Assembly: GCF_000173415.1 (NCBI RefSeq) | Contig: NZ_ABXW01000042.1 | Location: 62,001-126,000 of the forward strand | Direction: 5' to 3' | Length of the DNA stretch: 64,000 nt | Source: Providencia alcalifaciens DSM 30120 | GTDB lineage: Bacteria; Pseudomonadota; Gammaproteobacteria; Enterobacterales; Enterobacteriaceae | Shown here: in pieces, positions 9,849-20,035 of the stretch | How the letters are laid out: each line of letters starts with the position of its first letter | How positions within the stretch are numbered: position 1 is the first letter of the stretch | Program-made: the position numbers and the translations under genes | The notes under the pieces: generated by a model | The model's input: the letters and a program-made list of their open reading frames with translations, nothing else | Database searches by the model: none | What the model was told of the DNA's origin: nothing

Positions 9849-10078
9849 CTCAAGACTCCTATTCTTTCCATGATATGCATTGTGCCTGCGTTGATTTTTT
9901 TTTGTCGTGACTCGACTCATGTAACGGTGTAGAGAAATAAACAAAGCTATTTATAGAGATATAAGTCACCTTTTTAATGAAAGTTAATTATATGCTTTCA
10001 TTAAAATGGTTATTTAGATCACCAAATATAGCGATGTGTAGGCAAAAACCAGACGATGCTTTAATCAACTTCATCAAA

Positions 10079-10143
10079 CTCGGTCATTTTTACTAGGGCT
10101 ATTTTTGTTTTAGTTTGACTGAGTATGACCGACTATGACTGAA
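10079..10143. promoter_or_regulatory. Repeated TWTGACYGAV decamers, candidate DeoR operator
   Basis: Three head-to-tail decamers are exactly one helical turn apart: tttgactgag (10114-10123), tatgaccgac (10124-10133) and tatgactgaa (10134-10143). A fourth, inverted copy lies at 10079-10088 (reverse complement aatgaccgag). They sit in the 473-base divergent spacer between the DeoR gene and the 4-epimerase gene. Spacing and repetition are read directly; binding by the DeoR protein is inferred. The rest of this spacer shows no gene. Confidence 0.6.
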
Positions 10144-10321
10144 ATTCATGGTTTTGTTAATGATTTGTAAAGCTGCGAGCTTTTTAATTCGGCTAAATCT
10201 GTTTACCTTAATACCAGAACATCCTCTGTACATCGGCAAAAAAAGAGACAACAAAATAAGTTTTTGTCGTTGATATTCATAGCTATTTTCAAATTTTATT
10301 TTCACACCTGGGGAGGTAATC

Positions 10322-11020
10322 ATGCTGGAGAAATTAAAACAGCAAGTTTTTGAGGCTAATCTTGAATTACCAAAACATAAACTGGTGACGTTTACTTGGG
10401 GTAACGTTAGCGGGGTAGACAGAGAAGCAGGCTTAATGGTGATTAAACCTTCAGGGGTGGATTATGAAACCATGAAAGCGGATGACATGGTCGTTGTGTC
10501 ATTAAGCTCTGGCGAAGTGGTTGAAGGTAAATATAAACCGTCATCCGATACTGATACCCATCTAGCGTTATATCAAGCATTTCCAGAGATTGGTGGCATT
10601 GTTCACACTCATTCTCGTCATGCGACTATTTGGGCTCAAGCAGGGCTACCACTGAGTGCATTAGGTACAACACATGCCGATTATTTTTACGGTGAAATCC
10701 CTTGTACCCGTAAAATGACCGAAAGCGAAATTGCTGGGGAATACGAGAAAGAAACAGGGCATGTGATTATTGAAACATTTAAACAGCTCGGTGTATCTGC
10801 AAAGGATATTCCAGCAGTATTAGTGCATAGTCATGGTCCTTTTGCTTGGGGTAAGGATGCCCATAATGCTGTTCATAATGCAGTGGTATTGGAAGAAATT
10901 GCCTACATGAACTTATTTACTCGTCAATTGACACCTCAAATTGGTGATATGCAGCAAGAGCTGTTAGATAAACATTATTTACGTAAGCATGGGAAAAATG
11001 CCTATTACGGGCAAAAATAG
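10322..11020 (+). CDS. sgbE: L-ribulose-5-phosphate 4-epimerase (AraD/SgbE/UlaF family)
   Basis: 232 residues, class II aldolase fold. Conserved elements: substrate loop [11 protein letters not shown], zinc ligands in [18 protein letters not shown] (His95 and His97 by family numbering), [17 protein letters not shown] with the catalytic Asp, a third zinc histidine in [12 protein letters not shown], and a C-terminal Tyr region ([14 protein letters not shown]). It converts L-ribulose-5-P to D-xylulose-5-P, which enters the pentose phosphate pathway. A strong GGGGAGG ribosome site precedes the ATG. It is transcribed divergently from the transport operon and the DeoR gene and would be co-controlled by the operator cluster. 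AraD, SgbE and UlaF are close paralogues; context favours SgbE. Confidence 0.88.
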   Translation: MLEKLKQQVFEANLELPKHKLVTFTWGNVSGVDREAGLMVIKPSGVDYETMKADDMVVVSLSSGEVVEGKYKPSSDTDTHLALYQAFPEIGGIVHTHSRHATIWAQAGLPLSALGTTHADYFYGEIPCTRKMTESEIAGEYEKETGHVIIETFKQLGVSAKDIPAVLVHSHGPFAWGKDAHNAVHNAVVLEEIAYMNLFTRQLTPQIGDMQQELLDKHYLRKHGKNAYYGQK

Positions 11021-11143
11021 TTTTTATTTATTTTTAAATTGATAATTTAAAAGAGATTCTTTTTATTGTTAATTGATTGCTAAAGTTGTTTTTCATTTAA
11101 TTGAAATTTTAGCTCATTCATTTTTTATCTGTTCACCATGCCA

Positions 11144-11171
11144 AAAGCCACGGAAATATTTTCGTGGCTTT
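11144..11171 (+). terminator. Hairpin after the 4-epimerase gene
   Basis: Arms aaagccacg (11144-11152) and cgtggcttt (11163-11171) are perfect complements around an A/T-rich ten-base loop. It lies about 120 bases after the epimerase stop and before the next gene. No strong U-run follows, so termination efficiency is uncertain. Confidence 0.5.
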
Positions 11172-11264
11172 GTCGTGCAAAAAATATTTTTATCGGGGTA
11201 TAGGGTTAAATTGTAAGTCGGTTTAAACTGGCGCGGTGTATTGGTGACACTGAGTGGAAAGGAC

Positions 11265-12617
11265 ATGTCTAATCGATTACTTTTTCTATTTTTGACCTTT
11301 TGCGTTAATCTTTTTTCTGTTTCACATGCTGCAGATATAAAAAATAATAATTTAATCATCAGCGGTTCAAAAGCTATCAATCTTGATAATTGGGAGCTTG
11401 TGGATGTACCGCCTAAATTGATTCAGACAAAAGTCCCAGAAAATATCTTTGCTGTTGTTGGTGGTCAAATGCGAGTTGTAGGGGAAATTAATCCGGATAC
11501 GGGTTTTTACGCCTATAGCCCGAATGGCGACTATAATGCTTTACAGTTTGGTAATGATTTTGCCTATGTAAAAAACACCCAAATATCCAAAAAGAAACCT
11601 CGAAATATTCCTGAGGATGACCGATTAAATGACTTAAAGAATCCGGTCTATGACTATTTGATTACAAGCCAAAAAACACCGGTATACAGCGCAACTGATG
11701 AGAATTCTCGGCAGATAGCCTCGTTATGGGAAAACTTACGTTATCCGGTACTCGCGCGGATGATCAAAACCGATGAAGATGGTGATAAAACATCGTGGTT
11801 AACGATTCGTATAGGTGATCGCCTTGGGTATGTCCGTTTAGATGATGTTGCCATAGATAAAGGCATTCCTATTTTAACCTACCACCATGTTCTCAAAGAT
11901 AGCGAAAATAAAAACTTTCGCCATACATCGACGACCACCTCTGTTGAGGCATTCCGTGAACAGATGAATTACCTCAAAGAGATGGGATACCAAACGCTAT
12001 CTTTAGACGATGTGGAAGGGTATTTAAATAAGAGTGCAAATTTGCCGGGGCGAGCAGTGGTATTAACGTTTGATGATGGACTGAAATCAGTGTATCGCTA
12101 TGCGTTGCCTATTCTAAGAGAAAACCAGCAGCAAGCGACGCTGTTCGTGATTTCTTCCCGTATTAAAACACAGCCACAAAAATGGGACCCAGATTCTCTG
12201 CAATTTATGAGTAAGCAGGAAATTAAAGAGAGCCAAGATGTGTTTCATATTCAGTCTCATACGCACTTTTTGCATCGCTTAGATAACCGTAATAATCCGA
12301 TTATCTTTAGTCGTAAAGAGCATACGATAATGTTGGATTTTAAGCGTTCAATGAAAGCTCTTGCTAAGTTTGAACGAGACCAGCGTTATTTAGCCTATCC
12401 ATTTGGCGCTTATAACCAAACGGCAATTGAGGCAGCGAAAGAGGCAGGTTTGCATATTGCGGTATCAACTATTCAAGGCAAAGTTAAACTTGGCGATAAC
12501 CCCTACGCATTAAAACGATTATATGCCTATAGCACTGACCCTATTAGCAAATTTGCATTGATGGTAGGTAATAGCGAGCAGGATGTGGTGAATAAGAACG
12601 TGGTCGTTGATAAGTAG
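11265..12617 (+). CDS. Secreted polysaccharide deacetylase (NodB homology domain)
   Basis: 450 residues from the ATG at 11265, which begins a clear signal peptide (MSNRLLFLFLTFCVNLFSVS, then HA). A middle segment (PVYSATDENSRQIASLW ... GYVRLDDVAID) looks like an SH3-like domain. The C-terminal half is a NodB-type deacetylase: LTYHHV start, VLTFDDGLKSVYRYALPIL with the metal Asp pair, HIQSHTHFLHRL with the two metal histidines, and YLAYPFGAYNQTAIEAAKEAG. It is exported and probably removes N- or O-acetyl groups from a cell-envelope or extracellular glycan. A TTG start at 11241 is possible but would spoil the signal peptide. No pga/ica genes adjoin, so the substrate is unknown. Confidence 0.75.
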   Translation: MSNRLLFLFLTFCVNLFSVSHAADIKNNNLIISGSKAINLDNWELVDVPPKLIQTKVPENIFAVVGGQMRVVGEINPDTGFYAYSPNGDYNALQFGNDFAYVKNTQISKKKPRNIPEDDRLNDLKNPVYDYLITSQKTPVYSATDENSRQIASLWENLRYPVLARMIKTDEDGDKTSWLTIRIGDRLGYVRLDDVAIDKGIPILTYHHVLKDSENKNFRHTSTTTSVEAFREQMNYLKEMGYQTLSLDDVEGYLNKSANLPGRAVVLTFDDGLKSVYRYALPILRENQQQATLFVISSRIKTQPQKWDPDSLQFMSKQEIKESQDVFHIQSHTHFLHRLDNRNNPIIFSRKEHTIMLDFKRSMKALAKFERDQRYLAYPFGAYNQTAIEAAKEAGLHIAVSTIQGKVKLGDNPYALKRLYAYSTDPISKFALMVGNSEQDVVNKNVVVDK

Positions 12618-12668
12618 AGAATCGATAATAAGTAGAAAGCTGATAAATAACGATTGGTTAAGATAACA

Positions 12669-12702
12669 GGGTGAGCAAAATGATTATTGCTCACCCTTTT
12701 TT
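12669..12702 (+). terminator. Intrinsic terminator after the deacetylase gene
   Basis: Arms gggtgagcaa (12669-12678) and ttgctcaccc (12687-12696) pair perfectly and are followed by six T residues. It sits between the convergent deacetylase and fumarase genes, 50 bases beyond the former's stop, and could also serve the fumarase transcript. Confidence 0.85.
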
Positions 12703-12704
12703 AA

Positions 12705-14351
12705 TTATTTAACACATTTCTTGCAAGAGTCATTTTGGACAATATCAAAGAAGTTATTGCCTTTATCATCCACTAGAATAAATGCAGGTAATCCTTCCAC
12801 TTCCATTTTCCATACGGCTTCCATACCTAGCTCTGGGTATTCGAGACAATTTAAGCTTTTCACAAATTCTTGCGCCAAAATCGCCGCAGAGCCGCCAATG
12901 CTACCAAGATAAAAACCGCCGTGTTTTTTACACGCATCGGTGACTGCTTGAGTTCGGTTACCTTTTGCTAGCATTAACATGCTGCCGCCATGGGATTGGA
13001 AGAGGTCAACGTATGGATCCATACGGTTTCCGGTGGTTGGACCTAAAGAACCTGACACCATGTCCTCAGGTTTTTTCGCAGGGCCTGCGTAATAGACCAT
13101 ATGATCTTTAAAATATTGTGGTAGCTCTTCACCATTATCTAAGCGCTCTTTGAGCTTGGTATGGGCGATATCGCGAGCGATGATCAGTGGACCACTGAGG
13201 GATACACGGGTCGACACAGGGTGTTTACTCAACTCGGCCAAAATATCTTTCATTGGGCGGTTGAGGTCGATATGAACCACGGTTCCTTCTGTCTGATGAC
13301 GCATCGATTCAGGGATATATTGCGCTGGATTATGCTCCATTTTCTCCAGCCACAAGCCGTCTTTAGTAATTTTTGCTTTGATATTGCGGTCAGCGGAGCA
13401 AGAAATGGCTAAACCGATCGGACAAGAAGCGCCATGGCGAGGCAAGCGAATGACACGCACATCGTGGGCAAAGTATTTACCGCCAAATTGCGCACCAAAG
13501 CCAAGATGGCGTGACGCTTCTAATAACTCATTTTCTAGCTCAATATCACGAAACGCACGACCATACTCATTACCTGTCGTTGGCAGGTTATCATAGTATT
13601 TTGCTGAAGCCAGTTTGGCTGTTTTCAGCGTGGTTTCTGCAGAAGTACCGCCGATAACGAATGCGATATGATAAGGTGGGCAAGCGGTTGTCCCTAAGTT
13701 TCTCATTTTCTCAATTAAGAAGTTTTTCAACTTAGCTGGGGTCAGCGTTGCCTTAGTTTCTTGATAAAGGGCGGATTTATTTGCAGAGCCGCCGCCTTTG
13801 TTAACAAACAAGAAATGGTATTCATCACCCGTGGTGGCAAAAATGTCAAATTGCGCTGGCAAATTCGTGCCTGTATTGACTTCGTTGAACATATCCAGCG
13901 GGGCATTTTGCGAAAAACGCAGGTTTTCGCGTTGGAAAACGTTATAAATACCTCGAGAGAGGTATTCTTCGTCATCACAGCCAGTCCAAACTTGTTGACC
14001 TTTTTTCCCGACTACGGCAACAGTTCCCGTATCCTGACAGTTTGGCAGAATACCTTTCGCAGAAATCTCGGCGTTACGCAGTAATTGCAGGGCGACATAC
14101 TTGTCATTCTCGCTCGCTTCAGGATCGTGCAAGATAGCCGCTACTTGTTTTTGGTGGGCTGGTCTTAAAAAGAACTGGGATTCATAAATTGCATGTTCAG
14201 CAAGAAAGGTTAAAGCCTCCGGCTCAATTTTTAACATTTGCTTCCCAGCAAATTGCTCTACAGAAACATATTTATCAGAGACTTGGTAATATTCGGTTTT
14301 ATCCTCAGATAACGGATAAGGTTCTTGGTAAAAAAACTCTTTATTAGCCAT
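12705..14351 (-). CDS. fumA: Fumarate hydratase class I, [4Fe-4S]-dependent
   Basis: 548 residues from the ATG at 14351, the same length as E. coli FumA; a GTG nine bases upstream is a weaker alternative. The N-terminal catalytic domain carries conserved cysteines in [26 protein letters not shown] and [17 protein letters not shown], which fit ligation of the [4Fe-4S] cluster. The C-terminal swivelling beta domain begins near [13 protein letters not shown] and includes the [11 protein letters not shown] block. It hydrates fumarate to L-malate in the TCA cycle and is oxygen-sensitive. It stands alone on the minus strand. FumA and FumB are nearly indistinguishable; without a dcuB neighbour the fumA name is preferred. 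Confidence 0.92.
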   Translation of the reverse strand: MANKEFFYQEPYPLSEDKTEYYQVSDKYVSVEQFAGKQMLKIEPEALTFLAEHAIYESQFFLRPAHQKQVAAILHDPEASENDKYVALQLLRNAEISAKGILPNCQDTGTVAVVGKKGQQVWTGCDDEEYLSRGIYNVFQRENLRFSQNAPLDMFNEVNTGTNLPAQFDIFATTGDEYHFLFVNKGGGSANKSALYQETKATLTPAKLKNFLIEKMRNLGTTACPPYHIAFVIGGTSAETTLKTAKLASAKYYDNLPTTGNEYGRAFRDIELENELLEASRHLGFGAQFGGKYFAHDVRVIRLPRHGASCPIGLAISCSADRNIKAKITKDGLWLEKMEHNPAQYIPESMRHQTEGTVVHIDLNRPMKDILAELSKHPVSTRVSLSGPLIIARDIAHTKLKERLDNGEELPQYFKDHMVYYAGPAKKPEDMVSGSLGPTTGNRMDPYVDLFQSHGGSMLMLAKGNRTQAVTDACKKHGGFYLGSIGGSAAILAQEFVKSLNCLEYPELGMEAVWKMEVEGLPAFILVDDKGNNFFDIVQNDSCKKCVK

Positions 14352-15165
14352 TTTGCTCACTCACATATCAATTTTAGCGGAAAATATAAAAAATAAATTA
14401 TTTATAGGCTTTTTGTTCTAAATGCCGCTTGTTTTGTCAGGCGGGATAATCGTTTATAGGGATAATAGTCTGAATGCAATTAGAATAATTACCCATTATA
14501 TTCAAAGGGATGTAAAAGAAAATATGACTTTGGTTAAACTTTTCCGAGAAACTCAAATTCAAATTCAAAGTATGAAGTTAATCACATAATTTAATTATGG
14601 GTATTAGATTTAACTATTTGTTATTCATGTTATATCTAGGGTGTTAATTTAGATTTTATGCATTCAATTTTTCCATAAATATCATGCTAGGTTAGCTGAT
14701 TCATTAATCATTCATGGTTTATTAGCATTTAGAAAATAATAAATAAAATGAAGCACAAGGATTAAATAAAAAAGAGTGATTATTATTACTTAGATAAGTT
14801 ATCTTAATCATCAATAAGATCGGTAATTAATATAACCATTTGAACACATTGTGTTTTTATGTTTTTATTATTTTAAGTCTTATAATGAAAAATGATAGTT
14901 AAGCGGAAAGCTATGAAAAATAGGGCAATGTCACTTATTTTCATCATAAATCGCTTTTATTTGTTTTAAATTCATAATGAAAGGCAAACAAAGTGTTGAA
15001 AATGGCTTTCAATTTTCATTAACAGTGTTTATTATGCAGCCCTTATAGTTTTATTAAAATGGCGCTACTGGTTTTGGGCTTTGCTGGGGATCTTCCTGGG
15101 GGCTTAACAGTCTTTAACGGTGGCGGTTCTATCTGCATTATTCCTAGGGATAGAGTGTATTATAA
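14352..15165. other. Intergenic region between divergent fumA and potA
   Basis: About 810 bases, AT-rich on the fumA side, with frequent stops and no supported frame. It must hold both promoters. I searched by eye for FNR, ArcA and CRP palindromes and found no convincing match. The last 100 bases before potA are more GC-rich and may be the pot leader. Confidence 0.5.
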
Positions 15166-16275
15166 ATGACTGAGACAACTTCTCTCACACCACTCGTCGA
15201 ATTAAAATCTTTAAATAAAGGTTTTGATGGCAAACAAATTATTTCTGAGCTTGATCTCACCATCCGAAATGGCGAATTCTTAACCATTTTGGGACCTTCT
15301 GGTTGCGGTAAAACGACGGTTTTGCGTCTGATTGCTGGATTAGAAGATGTAGATGACGGTCAAATTATTCTTGATGGTCAGGATATTACTGATATTCCTG
15401 CGGAACAGCGTTTCGTGAATACTGTATTCCAAAGCTATGCATTATTTCCTCATATGACCGTATTTGAAAATGTCGCATTTGGCTTGCGTATGCAAAAAAC
15501 GCCGAAAGCTGACATTCAAAAACGTGTGGAACAAGCCTTGCATATGGTGCAATTGGCTGATTTTGCAGAGCGTATGCCGAATCAACTTTCTGGTGGTCAA
15601 CAGCAACGTGTGGCAATTGCCCGTGCAGTCGTGAATCGCCCGAAAGTACTGCTTTTGGATGAGTCCTTATCGGCGCTGGATTATAAACTGCGTAAACAGA
15701 TGCAAAATGAACTGAAAGCCTTACAGCGCAAGCTCGGTATCACGTTTATTTTTGTGACCCATGACCAAGAAGAAGCACTCGCGATGTCTGACCGTATCAT
15801 TGTGATGCGTGAAGGCAAAATTGAGCAGGATGGCACGCCTCGTGAAATTTACGAAGAGCCAAAAAACCTGTTTGTTGCTCAATTTATCGGTGAAATCAAT
15901 ATTTTTGATGCAAAAGTATTGCATCGTATTGATGAGCAAAGAATTCGTGCCAATGTTGAAGGGCATGAATGTGATATTTTTACCGATTTATCGGTCACCG
16001 AAGGTCAGCATTTAAACGTTTTACTGCGTCCCGAAGATTTACGTGTCGAAGAAGTTAACGATGCCGATAATCATCCTGGGCTGATTGGTTACGTACGAGA
16101 ACGTAACTATAAGGGTATGACGTTAGACTCAGTGGTTGAGATGGAAGATGGCAAAATTATTATGGTCAGCGAGTTTTTCAACGAAGATGACCCTGATGTC
16201 GACCACTCGCTTAACCAAAAAGTTGCAGTGACTTGGGTTGAAAGCTGGGAGGTAGTTCTGGATGATCATTCGTAA
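15166..16275 (+). CDS. potA: Spermidine/putrescine ABC transporter ATPase PotA
   Basis: 369 residues, closely matching E. coli PotA: Walker [10 protein letters not shown] (residues 44-52), Q-loop [20 protein letters not shown], signature [17 protein letters not shown], Walker [13 protein letters not shown], switch His in THDQEEAL, and a C-terminal TOBE-type regulatory domain ([13 protein letters not shown]). It hydrolyses ATP to drive polyamine import through PotB/PotC. First gene of potABCD; its end overlaps potB by 14 bases. The ribosome site before the start is weak, and the N-terminus is shorter than in E. coli. Confidence 0.96.
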   Translation: MTETTSLTPLVELKSLNKGFDGKQIISELDLTIRNGEFLTILGPSGCGKTTVLRLIAGLEDVDDGQIILDGQDITDIPAEQRFVNTVFQSYALFPHMTVFENVAFGLRMQKTPKADIQKRVEQALHMVQLADFAERMPNQLSGGQQQRVAIARAVVNRPKVLLLDESLSALDYKLRKQMQNELKALQRKLGITFIFVTHDQEEALAMSDRIIVMREGKIEQDGTPREIYEEPKNLFVAQFIGEINIFDAKVLHRIDEQRIRANVEGHECDIFTDLSVTEGQHLNVLLRPEDLRVEEVNDADNHPGLIGYVRERNYKGMTLDSVVEMEDGKIIMVSEFFNEDDPDVDHSLNQKVAVTWVESWEVVLDDHS

Positions 16276-17125
16276 GCATAAAATCTTGCAGAATGTGATT
16301 ATCACCGGCGTTGTCGCTTGGCTGCTACTCTTTGTTTTTCTGCCAAATTTAATGATTATTGGTACCAGTTTCTTCACACGCAGTGATACGAATCTGGTGG
16401 ATTTGGTCTTCACTTGGGACAACTATATCCGCTTGTCGGATCCGATGTATGCCCAAGTGATGCTACATTCATTAAATATGGCGTTAATCGCCACATTTTT
16501 CTGTCTTGTGATTGGCTATCCTTTTGCGTTTATTTTGGCAAGGTTGCCTAAACGCATCCAGCCGTTAATGCTGTTTCTGCTGATTGTGCCATTTTGGACT
16601 AACTCATTGATTCGAATCTATGGGTTAAAAGTCTTTTTAAGTACCAAGGGGTATTTGAATGACTTTTTACTGTGGGTTGGCATTATCGATAAGCCGCTGA
16701 AATTAATGTATACCCCAGAAGCGGTGGTATTGGGCTTAATCTATATCTTATTGCCATTTATGGTGATGCCGCTCTATTCCAGTATTGAAAAGCTGGATAA
16801 ATCCTACTTAGAAGCGGCGCGAGACTTGGGCGCCAATAAATGCCAAACTTTTGTGAAGATTATTATTCCACTGACCATGCCGGGAATTATTGCGGGCTGC
16901 TTATTAGTGTTGCTGCCAGCAATGGGGCTGTTCTACGTGGCGGATTTAATGGGCGGGGCGAAAAACCTGCTGATTGGTAACGTCATTAAGAGCCAGTTCT
17001 TGAATATTCGCGATTGGCCGTTTGGGGCGGCAACCAGTATTTTCCTCACGGTGATGATGGGGCTGCTACTGTATGTGTACTACCGAGCTGCTAAGCTTTT
17101 GAATAAAAAGGCGTATGAAGAATGA
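16262..17125 (+). CDS. potB: Spermidine/putrescine ABC transporter permease PotB
   Basis: 287 residues, six membrane segments, with the EAA loop [31 protein letters not shown] that docks on PotA. Blocks such as [18 protein letters not shown] and [29 protein letters not shown] are nearly identical to E. coli PotB. Overlaps potA by 14 bases and potC by four, so the operon is translationally coupled. Confidence 0.96.
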   Translation: MIIRKHKILQNVIITGVVAWLLLFVFLPNLMIIGTSFFTRSDTNLVDLVFTWDNYIRLSDPMYAQVMLHSLNMALIATFFCLVIGYPFAFILARLPKRIQPLMLFLLIVPFWTNSLIRIYGLKVFLSTKGYLNDFLLWVGIIDKPLKLMYTPEAVVLGLIYILLPFMVMPLYSSIEKLDKSYLEAARDLGANKCQTFVKIIIPLTMPGIIAGCLLVLLPAMGLFYVADLMGGAKNLLIGNVIKSQFLNIRDWPFGAATSIFLTVMMGLLLYVYYRAAKLLNKKAYEE

Positions 17126-17925
17126 TCGGACGTATTTTGCGTGGTGGCTTTATGACCACCATCTACGCGTATCTTTATATTCCAATCATTATTCTGATTG
17201 TGAACTCATTCAATGAATCGCGTTTTGGGATCCAGTGGCAAGGCTTTTCGACTAAGTGGTATGAGTTACTGAGCAATAATGACAGCTTGCTTGAGGCGGC
17301 TGGGCATTCATTAACAATGGCGGTACTTTCAGCGACATTTGCGACAATTATCGGCACATTAACCGCTGTGGCACTCTTTCGTTATCGTTTTAGAGGCAAG
17401 CCTTTTGTCGGCGGAATGCTGTTTGTGGTCATGATGTCTCCTGATATTGTGATGGCAATTTCGTTGCTGGTGCTGTTTATGATCCTTGGGGTTTCATTAG
17501 GTTTTTGGTCACTGCTATTTTCACATATTACTTTCTGCCTGCCTTTTGTGGTGGTGACGGTGTACGCCAGATTGAAAGATTTTGACGTGAAAATGTTAGA
17601 AGCCGCCCGAGATCTTGGCGCTGGGGAATTTACGATTTTACGTAAAATCATCCTGCCATTAGCATTACCCGCCATTGTTGCTGGGTGGTTACTGAGCTTC
17701 ACTTTATCGATGGATGACGTGGTGGTCTCTTCTTTTGTGACGGGTCCAAGTTATGAAATCTTACCGTTAAAAATTTACTCGATGGTTAAAGTGGGGGTCT
17801 CCCCTGAAGTGAATGCATTAGCAACGGTCTTGTTATTAATGTCGTTGATTTTGGTGTGCCTCAGCCAGTGGGTGATGCGCGACAAACACGGTAAAAATGC
17901 GGTGGCTAAGCCATCAAAACGTTAA
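17122..17925 (+). CDS. potC: Spermidine/putrescine ABC transporter permease PotC
   Basis: 267 residues, six membrane segments, EAA loop [31 protein letters not shown]. It partners PotB in the inner-membrane channel. The start overlaps the potB stop (ATGA). The gene is followed by a 117-base gap with two hairpins before potD, unlike the tight overlaps within potABC. Confidence 0.96.
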   Translation: MIGRILRGGFMTTIYAYLYIPIIILIVNSFNESRFGIQWQGFSTKWYELLSNNDSLLEAAGHSLTMAVLSATFATIIGTLTAVALFRYRFRGKPFVGGMLFVVMMSPDIVMAISLLVLFMILGVSLGFWSLLFSHITFCLPFVVVTVYARLKDFDVKMLEAARDLGAGEFTILRKIILPLALPAIVAGWLLSFTLSMDDVVVSSFVTGPSYEILPLKIYSMVKVGVSPEVNALATVLLLMSLILVCLSQWVMRDKHGKNAVAKPSKR

Positions 17926-17937
17926 GTTGTACTTGGT

Positions 17938-18001
17938 GGGTGCTGTCAGCACCCAATCTTTCCATGCCATCAGGCGAGAGGGTAGGCTTTAGCGAAGCCT
18001 A
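17938..18001 (+). promoter_or_regulatory. Two hairpins between potC and potD
   Basis: Hairpin one: gggtgct/agcaccc with a three-base loop (17938-17954). Hairpin two: taggctt (17983-17989) and aagccta (17995-18001) with a five-base loop. Neither is followed by a strong U-run, so they look like mRNA-stability or processing elements that could raise potD (binding protein) levels relative to the membrane genes. Confidence 0.6.
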
Positions 18002-18042
18002 TTAAGATAGATAAAAAGCACTTTGTTGAGGGAAAATCAGTG

Positions 18043-19092
18043 ATGAAAAAATGGTCCTATCTGCTAGCCGCAGGTTTAATGGCTGCAAGCATTGGCACGG
18101 CAACAGCCGCTGACGATAACAAAAACGTACTGTATTTCTATAACTGGACAGAATATGTTCCCCCCGGTTTATTAGAGCAATTTACTAAAGAAACTGGCAT
18201 CAAGGTGATTTACTCCACCTATGAATCAAATGAAAGCATGTACACTAAATTGAAAACCTACAAAGAAGGGGCTTACGATTTAGTGGTGCCATCGACTTAT
18301 TTTATCGACAAAATGAGTAAAGAAGGCATGTTACAAAAGATTGATAAGTCACAACTGCCTAACTTTAAAAACCTCGATCCAAACCTTATCCACAAAGAGT
18401 TCGACCCAAATAACGATTACTCAGTACCTTATATTTGGGGGGCAACGGGTATCGGGATTAATGGTGATGCGGTTGATCCGAAATCTGTTACCTCTTGGGC
18501 GGATTTTTGGAAGCCGGAATATAAAAATAGCTTGTTGATGATGGATGATGCTCGTGAAGTGTTCCAAGTCGCGCTGACAAAATTAGGCTATTCCGGTAAT
18601 ACCACTGATCCAAAACAGATCGAAGAAGCGTATAACGAGCTGCAAAAATTGCGACCAAACATTCTGGCGTTTAACTCAGACAACCCTGCGACTCCGTACA
18701 TTGAAGGGGAAGTGGATGTGGGTATGCTGTGGAACGGCTCCGCATTTGTCGCGAGACAAGCAGGGTTACCGATTGAAGTTGTGTGGCCAAAAGAGGGGGG
18801 TATTTTCTGGATGGACAGCCTAGCGATTCCGGCGAATGCTAAAAACGTAGAAGGGGCTCATAAGCTTATCGACTTCTTATTACGCCCAGAAATTGCGGCA
18901 CAAGTAGCGGAGTCTATTGGTTATCCGACGCCAAACTTAGAAGCGAAAAAATTACTGCCTACGGAAATCGCCAATGACCCATCTCTGTACCCATCGGAAG
19001 AGGTATTGAAAAAAGGGGAATGGCAAAGCGATGTGGGGAATACCAATATTCTGTATGAAGAGTATTTCCAAAAGCTGAAAGCAGGGCGCTAA
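18043..19092 (+). CDS. potD: Spermidine/putrescine-binding periplasmic protein PotD
   Basis: 349 residues. The ATG at 18043 has GAGGGA at a good distance; the GTG one codon earlier is unlikely. A signal peptide ends near GTATAADDNK. The mature protein starts with the PotD signature LYFYNWTEYVPPGLLEQF and contains the polyamine-binding segments STYESNESMYTKLKTY, VPYIWGATGIGIN and MLWNGSAFVARQ. It captures spermidine or putrescine for PotABC. Confidence 0.96.
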   Translation: MKKWSYLLAAGLMAASIGTATAADDNKNVLYFYNWTEYVPPGLLEQFTKETGIKVIYSTYESNESMYTKLKTYKEGAYDLVVPSTYFIDKMSKEGMLQKIDKSQLPNFKNLDPNLIHKEFDPNNDYSVPYIWGATGIGINGDAVDPKSVTSWADFWKPEYKNSLLMMDDAREVFQVALTKLGYSGNTTDPKQIEEAYNELQKLRPNILAFNSDNPATPYIEGEVDVGMLWNGSAFVARQAGLPIEVVWPKEGGIFWMDSLAIPANAKNVEGAHKLIDFLLRPEIAAQVAESIGYPTPNLEAKKLLPTEIANDPSLYPSEEVLKKGEWQSDVGNTNILYEEYFQKLKAGR

Positions 19093-19118
19093 TTTCGGTT
19101 CTGTTTGGAAATGGTCAG

Positions 19119-19144
19119 AGGCATCACCTTGGTGATGCCTTTTT
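19119..19144 (+). terminator. Intrinsic terminator of potABCD
   Basis: Arms aggcatcacc (19119-19128) and ggtgatgcct (19131-19140) form a perfect ten-base stem with a TT loop, followed by a T-run. It lies 26 bases after the potD stop. Confidence 0.9.
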
Positions 19145-19162
19145 CATACATAAAATCAGTGA

Positions 19163-19720
19163 TTAACGCGCACTATTATGGATAACAAATTTGGCAAAAT
19201 TATCTGCCCAAGGTTGTAAGAAGTCCTTACTTTTTGGTGAAATATTATCGTGGTCATCAACCATGCCGTCATACCATTTTAAATAACACTCAGGTTGATT
19301 CATGGTAGGCATATTTAAAAATGCGAGGCTATTACGTAAATGCTGCTGGGCGATTGCCGTACTAATATTACCAATAGAAACGCCTAATACTCCCGCAGGA
19401 ATGCCATCCCATGAGTTATCACCCCAAGGTCTTGAACCTTGGTCAATCGCATTTTTTAATACACCAGGCATTGAACGGTTATACTCAGGTGTGGCGAAAA
19501 TAATACCGTCAGACGCTTTTATTTGGCTCTTAAAATTAGCCACTACCGCAGGAACATTTTGGTCGGCTTCTTGGTTATAGAGAGGTAAATCGGCAATGTT
19601 GATAAATTTAAAGGTGAAATTAGATGGGAATAATTTAGTGATGGCTTTAGCGACTTTTAGATTGTAAGAGTCAGCACGTAAACTACCGACAACCACACCG
19701 ATATTATACTGATTGGACAT
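19163..19720 (-). CDS. NAD(P)H-dependent FMN reductase (YieF/ChrR-like quinone reductase)
   Basis: 185 residues, flavodoxin-like fold. FMN phosphate loop VVGSLRADSYNLKVAKAI at the N-terminus, the family hallmark ATPEYNRSMPGVLKNAIDQGSRPW in the middle, and GVLGVSIGNISTAIAQQHLR further on. Members reduce quinones, chromate or azo/nitro compounds with NAD(P)H. The start at 19720 has AGAAGAGG eight bases upstream. It is transcribed divergently from the TetR gene, so that regulator could control it, although the palindromic operator lies much nearer the tetR start. Confidence 0.85.
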   Translation of the reverse strand: MSNQYNIGVVVGSLRADSYNLKVAKAITKLFPSNFTFKFINIADLPLYNQEADQNVPAVVANFKSQIKASDGIIFATPEYNRSMPGVLKNAIDQGSRPWGDNSWDGIPAGVLGVSIGNISTAIAQQHLRNSLAFLNMPTMNQPECYLKWYDGMVDDHDNISPKSKDFLQPWADNFAKFVIHNSAR

Positions 19721-20008
19721 AATCAAAACCTCTTCTTATGTTGTGAAAATACAATGAATTCGCATATTTTCTTTGGAATAGGAATGTCTTTAATAATTTA
19801 GCATAATAAAATTCACTAAAGCTAAATTAAGTTAAATTTAATTTTGCCAATGATAAACCGTCGATAATTCATTGCAGTATTTGTTTATATTTTAAAATTA
19901 ACTTTATGTTTTTTAACTATTAAACAGAAATACTGTGAAGTTAATTACACTATTCATATTTAATTCCTCTCAATATTCTCTTCATTGATACGAGTCAAAA
20001 TAGAACAT

Positions 20009-20022
20009 ACCGACCAGTCGGT
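20009..20022. promoter_or_regulatory. TetR-type palindromic operator
   Basis: ACCGACCAGTCGGT: half-sites ACCGAC and GTCGGT are perfect complements around CA. This is the form many TetR-family repressors recognise. It ends 14 bases before the TetR start codon, so autoregulation is likely. It sits in the 315-base spacer separating the divergent flavin reductase and TetR genes; nothing else notable is seen there. Confidence 0.75.
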
Positions 20023-20035
20023 ATTATTCATCCCC

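Noticed and set aside
10099..10323. 74-codon minus-strand frame opposite the DeoR/4-epimerase spacer
   Set aside because: Lies over the operator region and the 4-epimerase ribosome site, no ribosome site of its own, and composition looks random.
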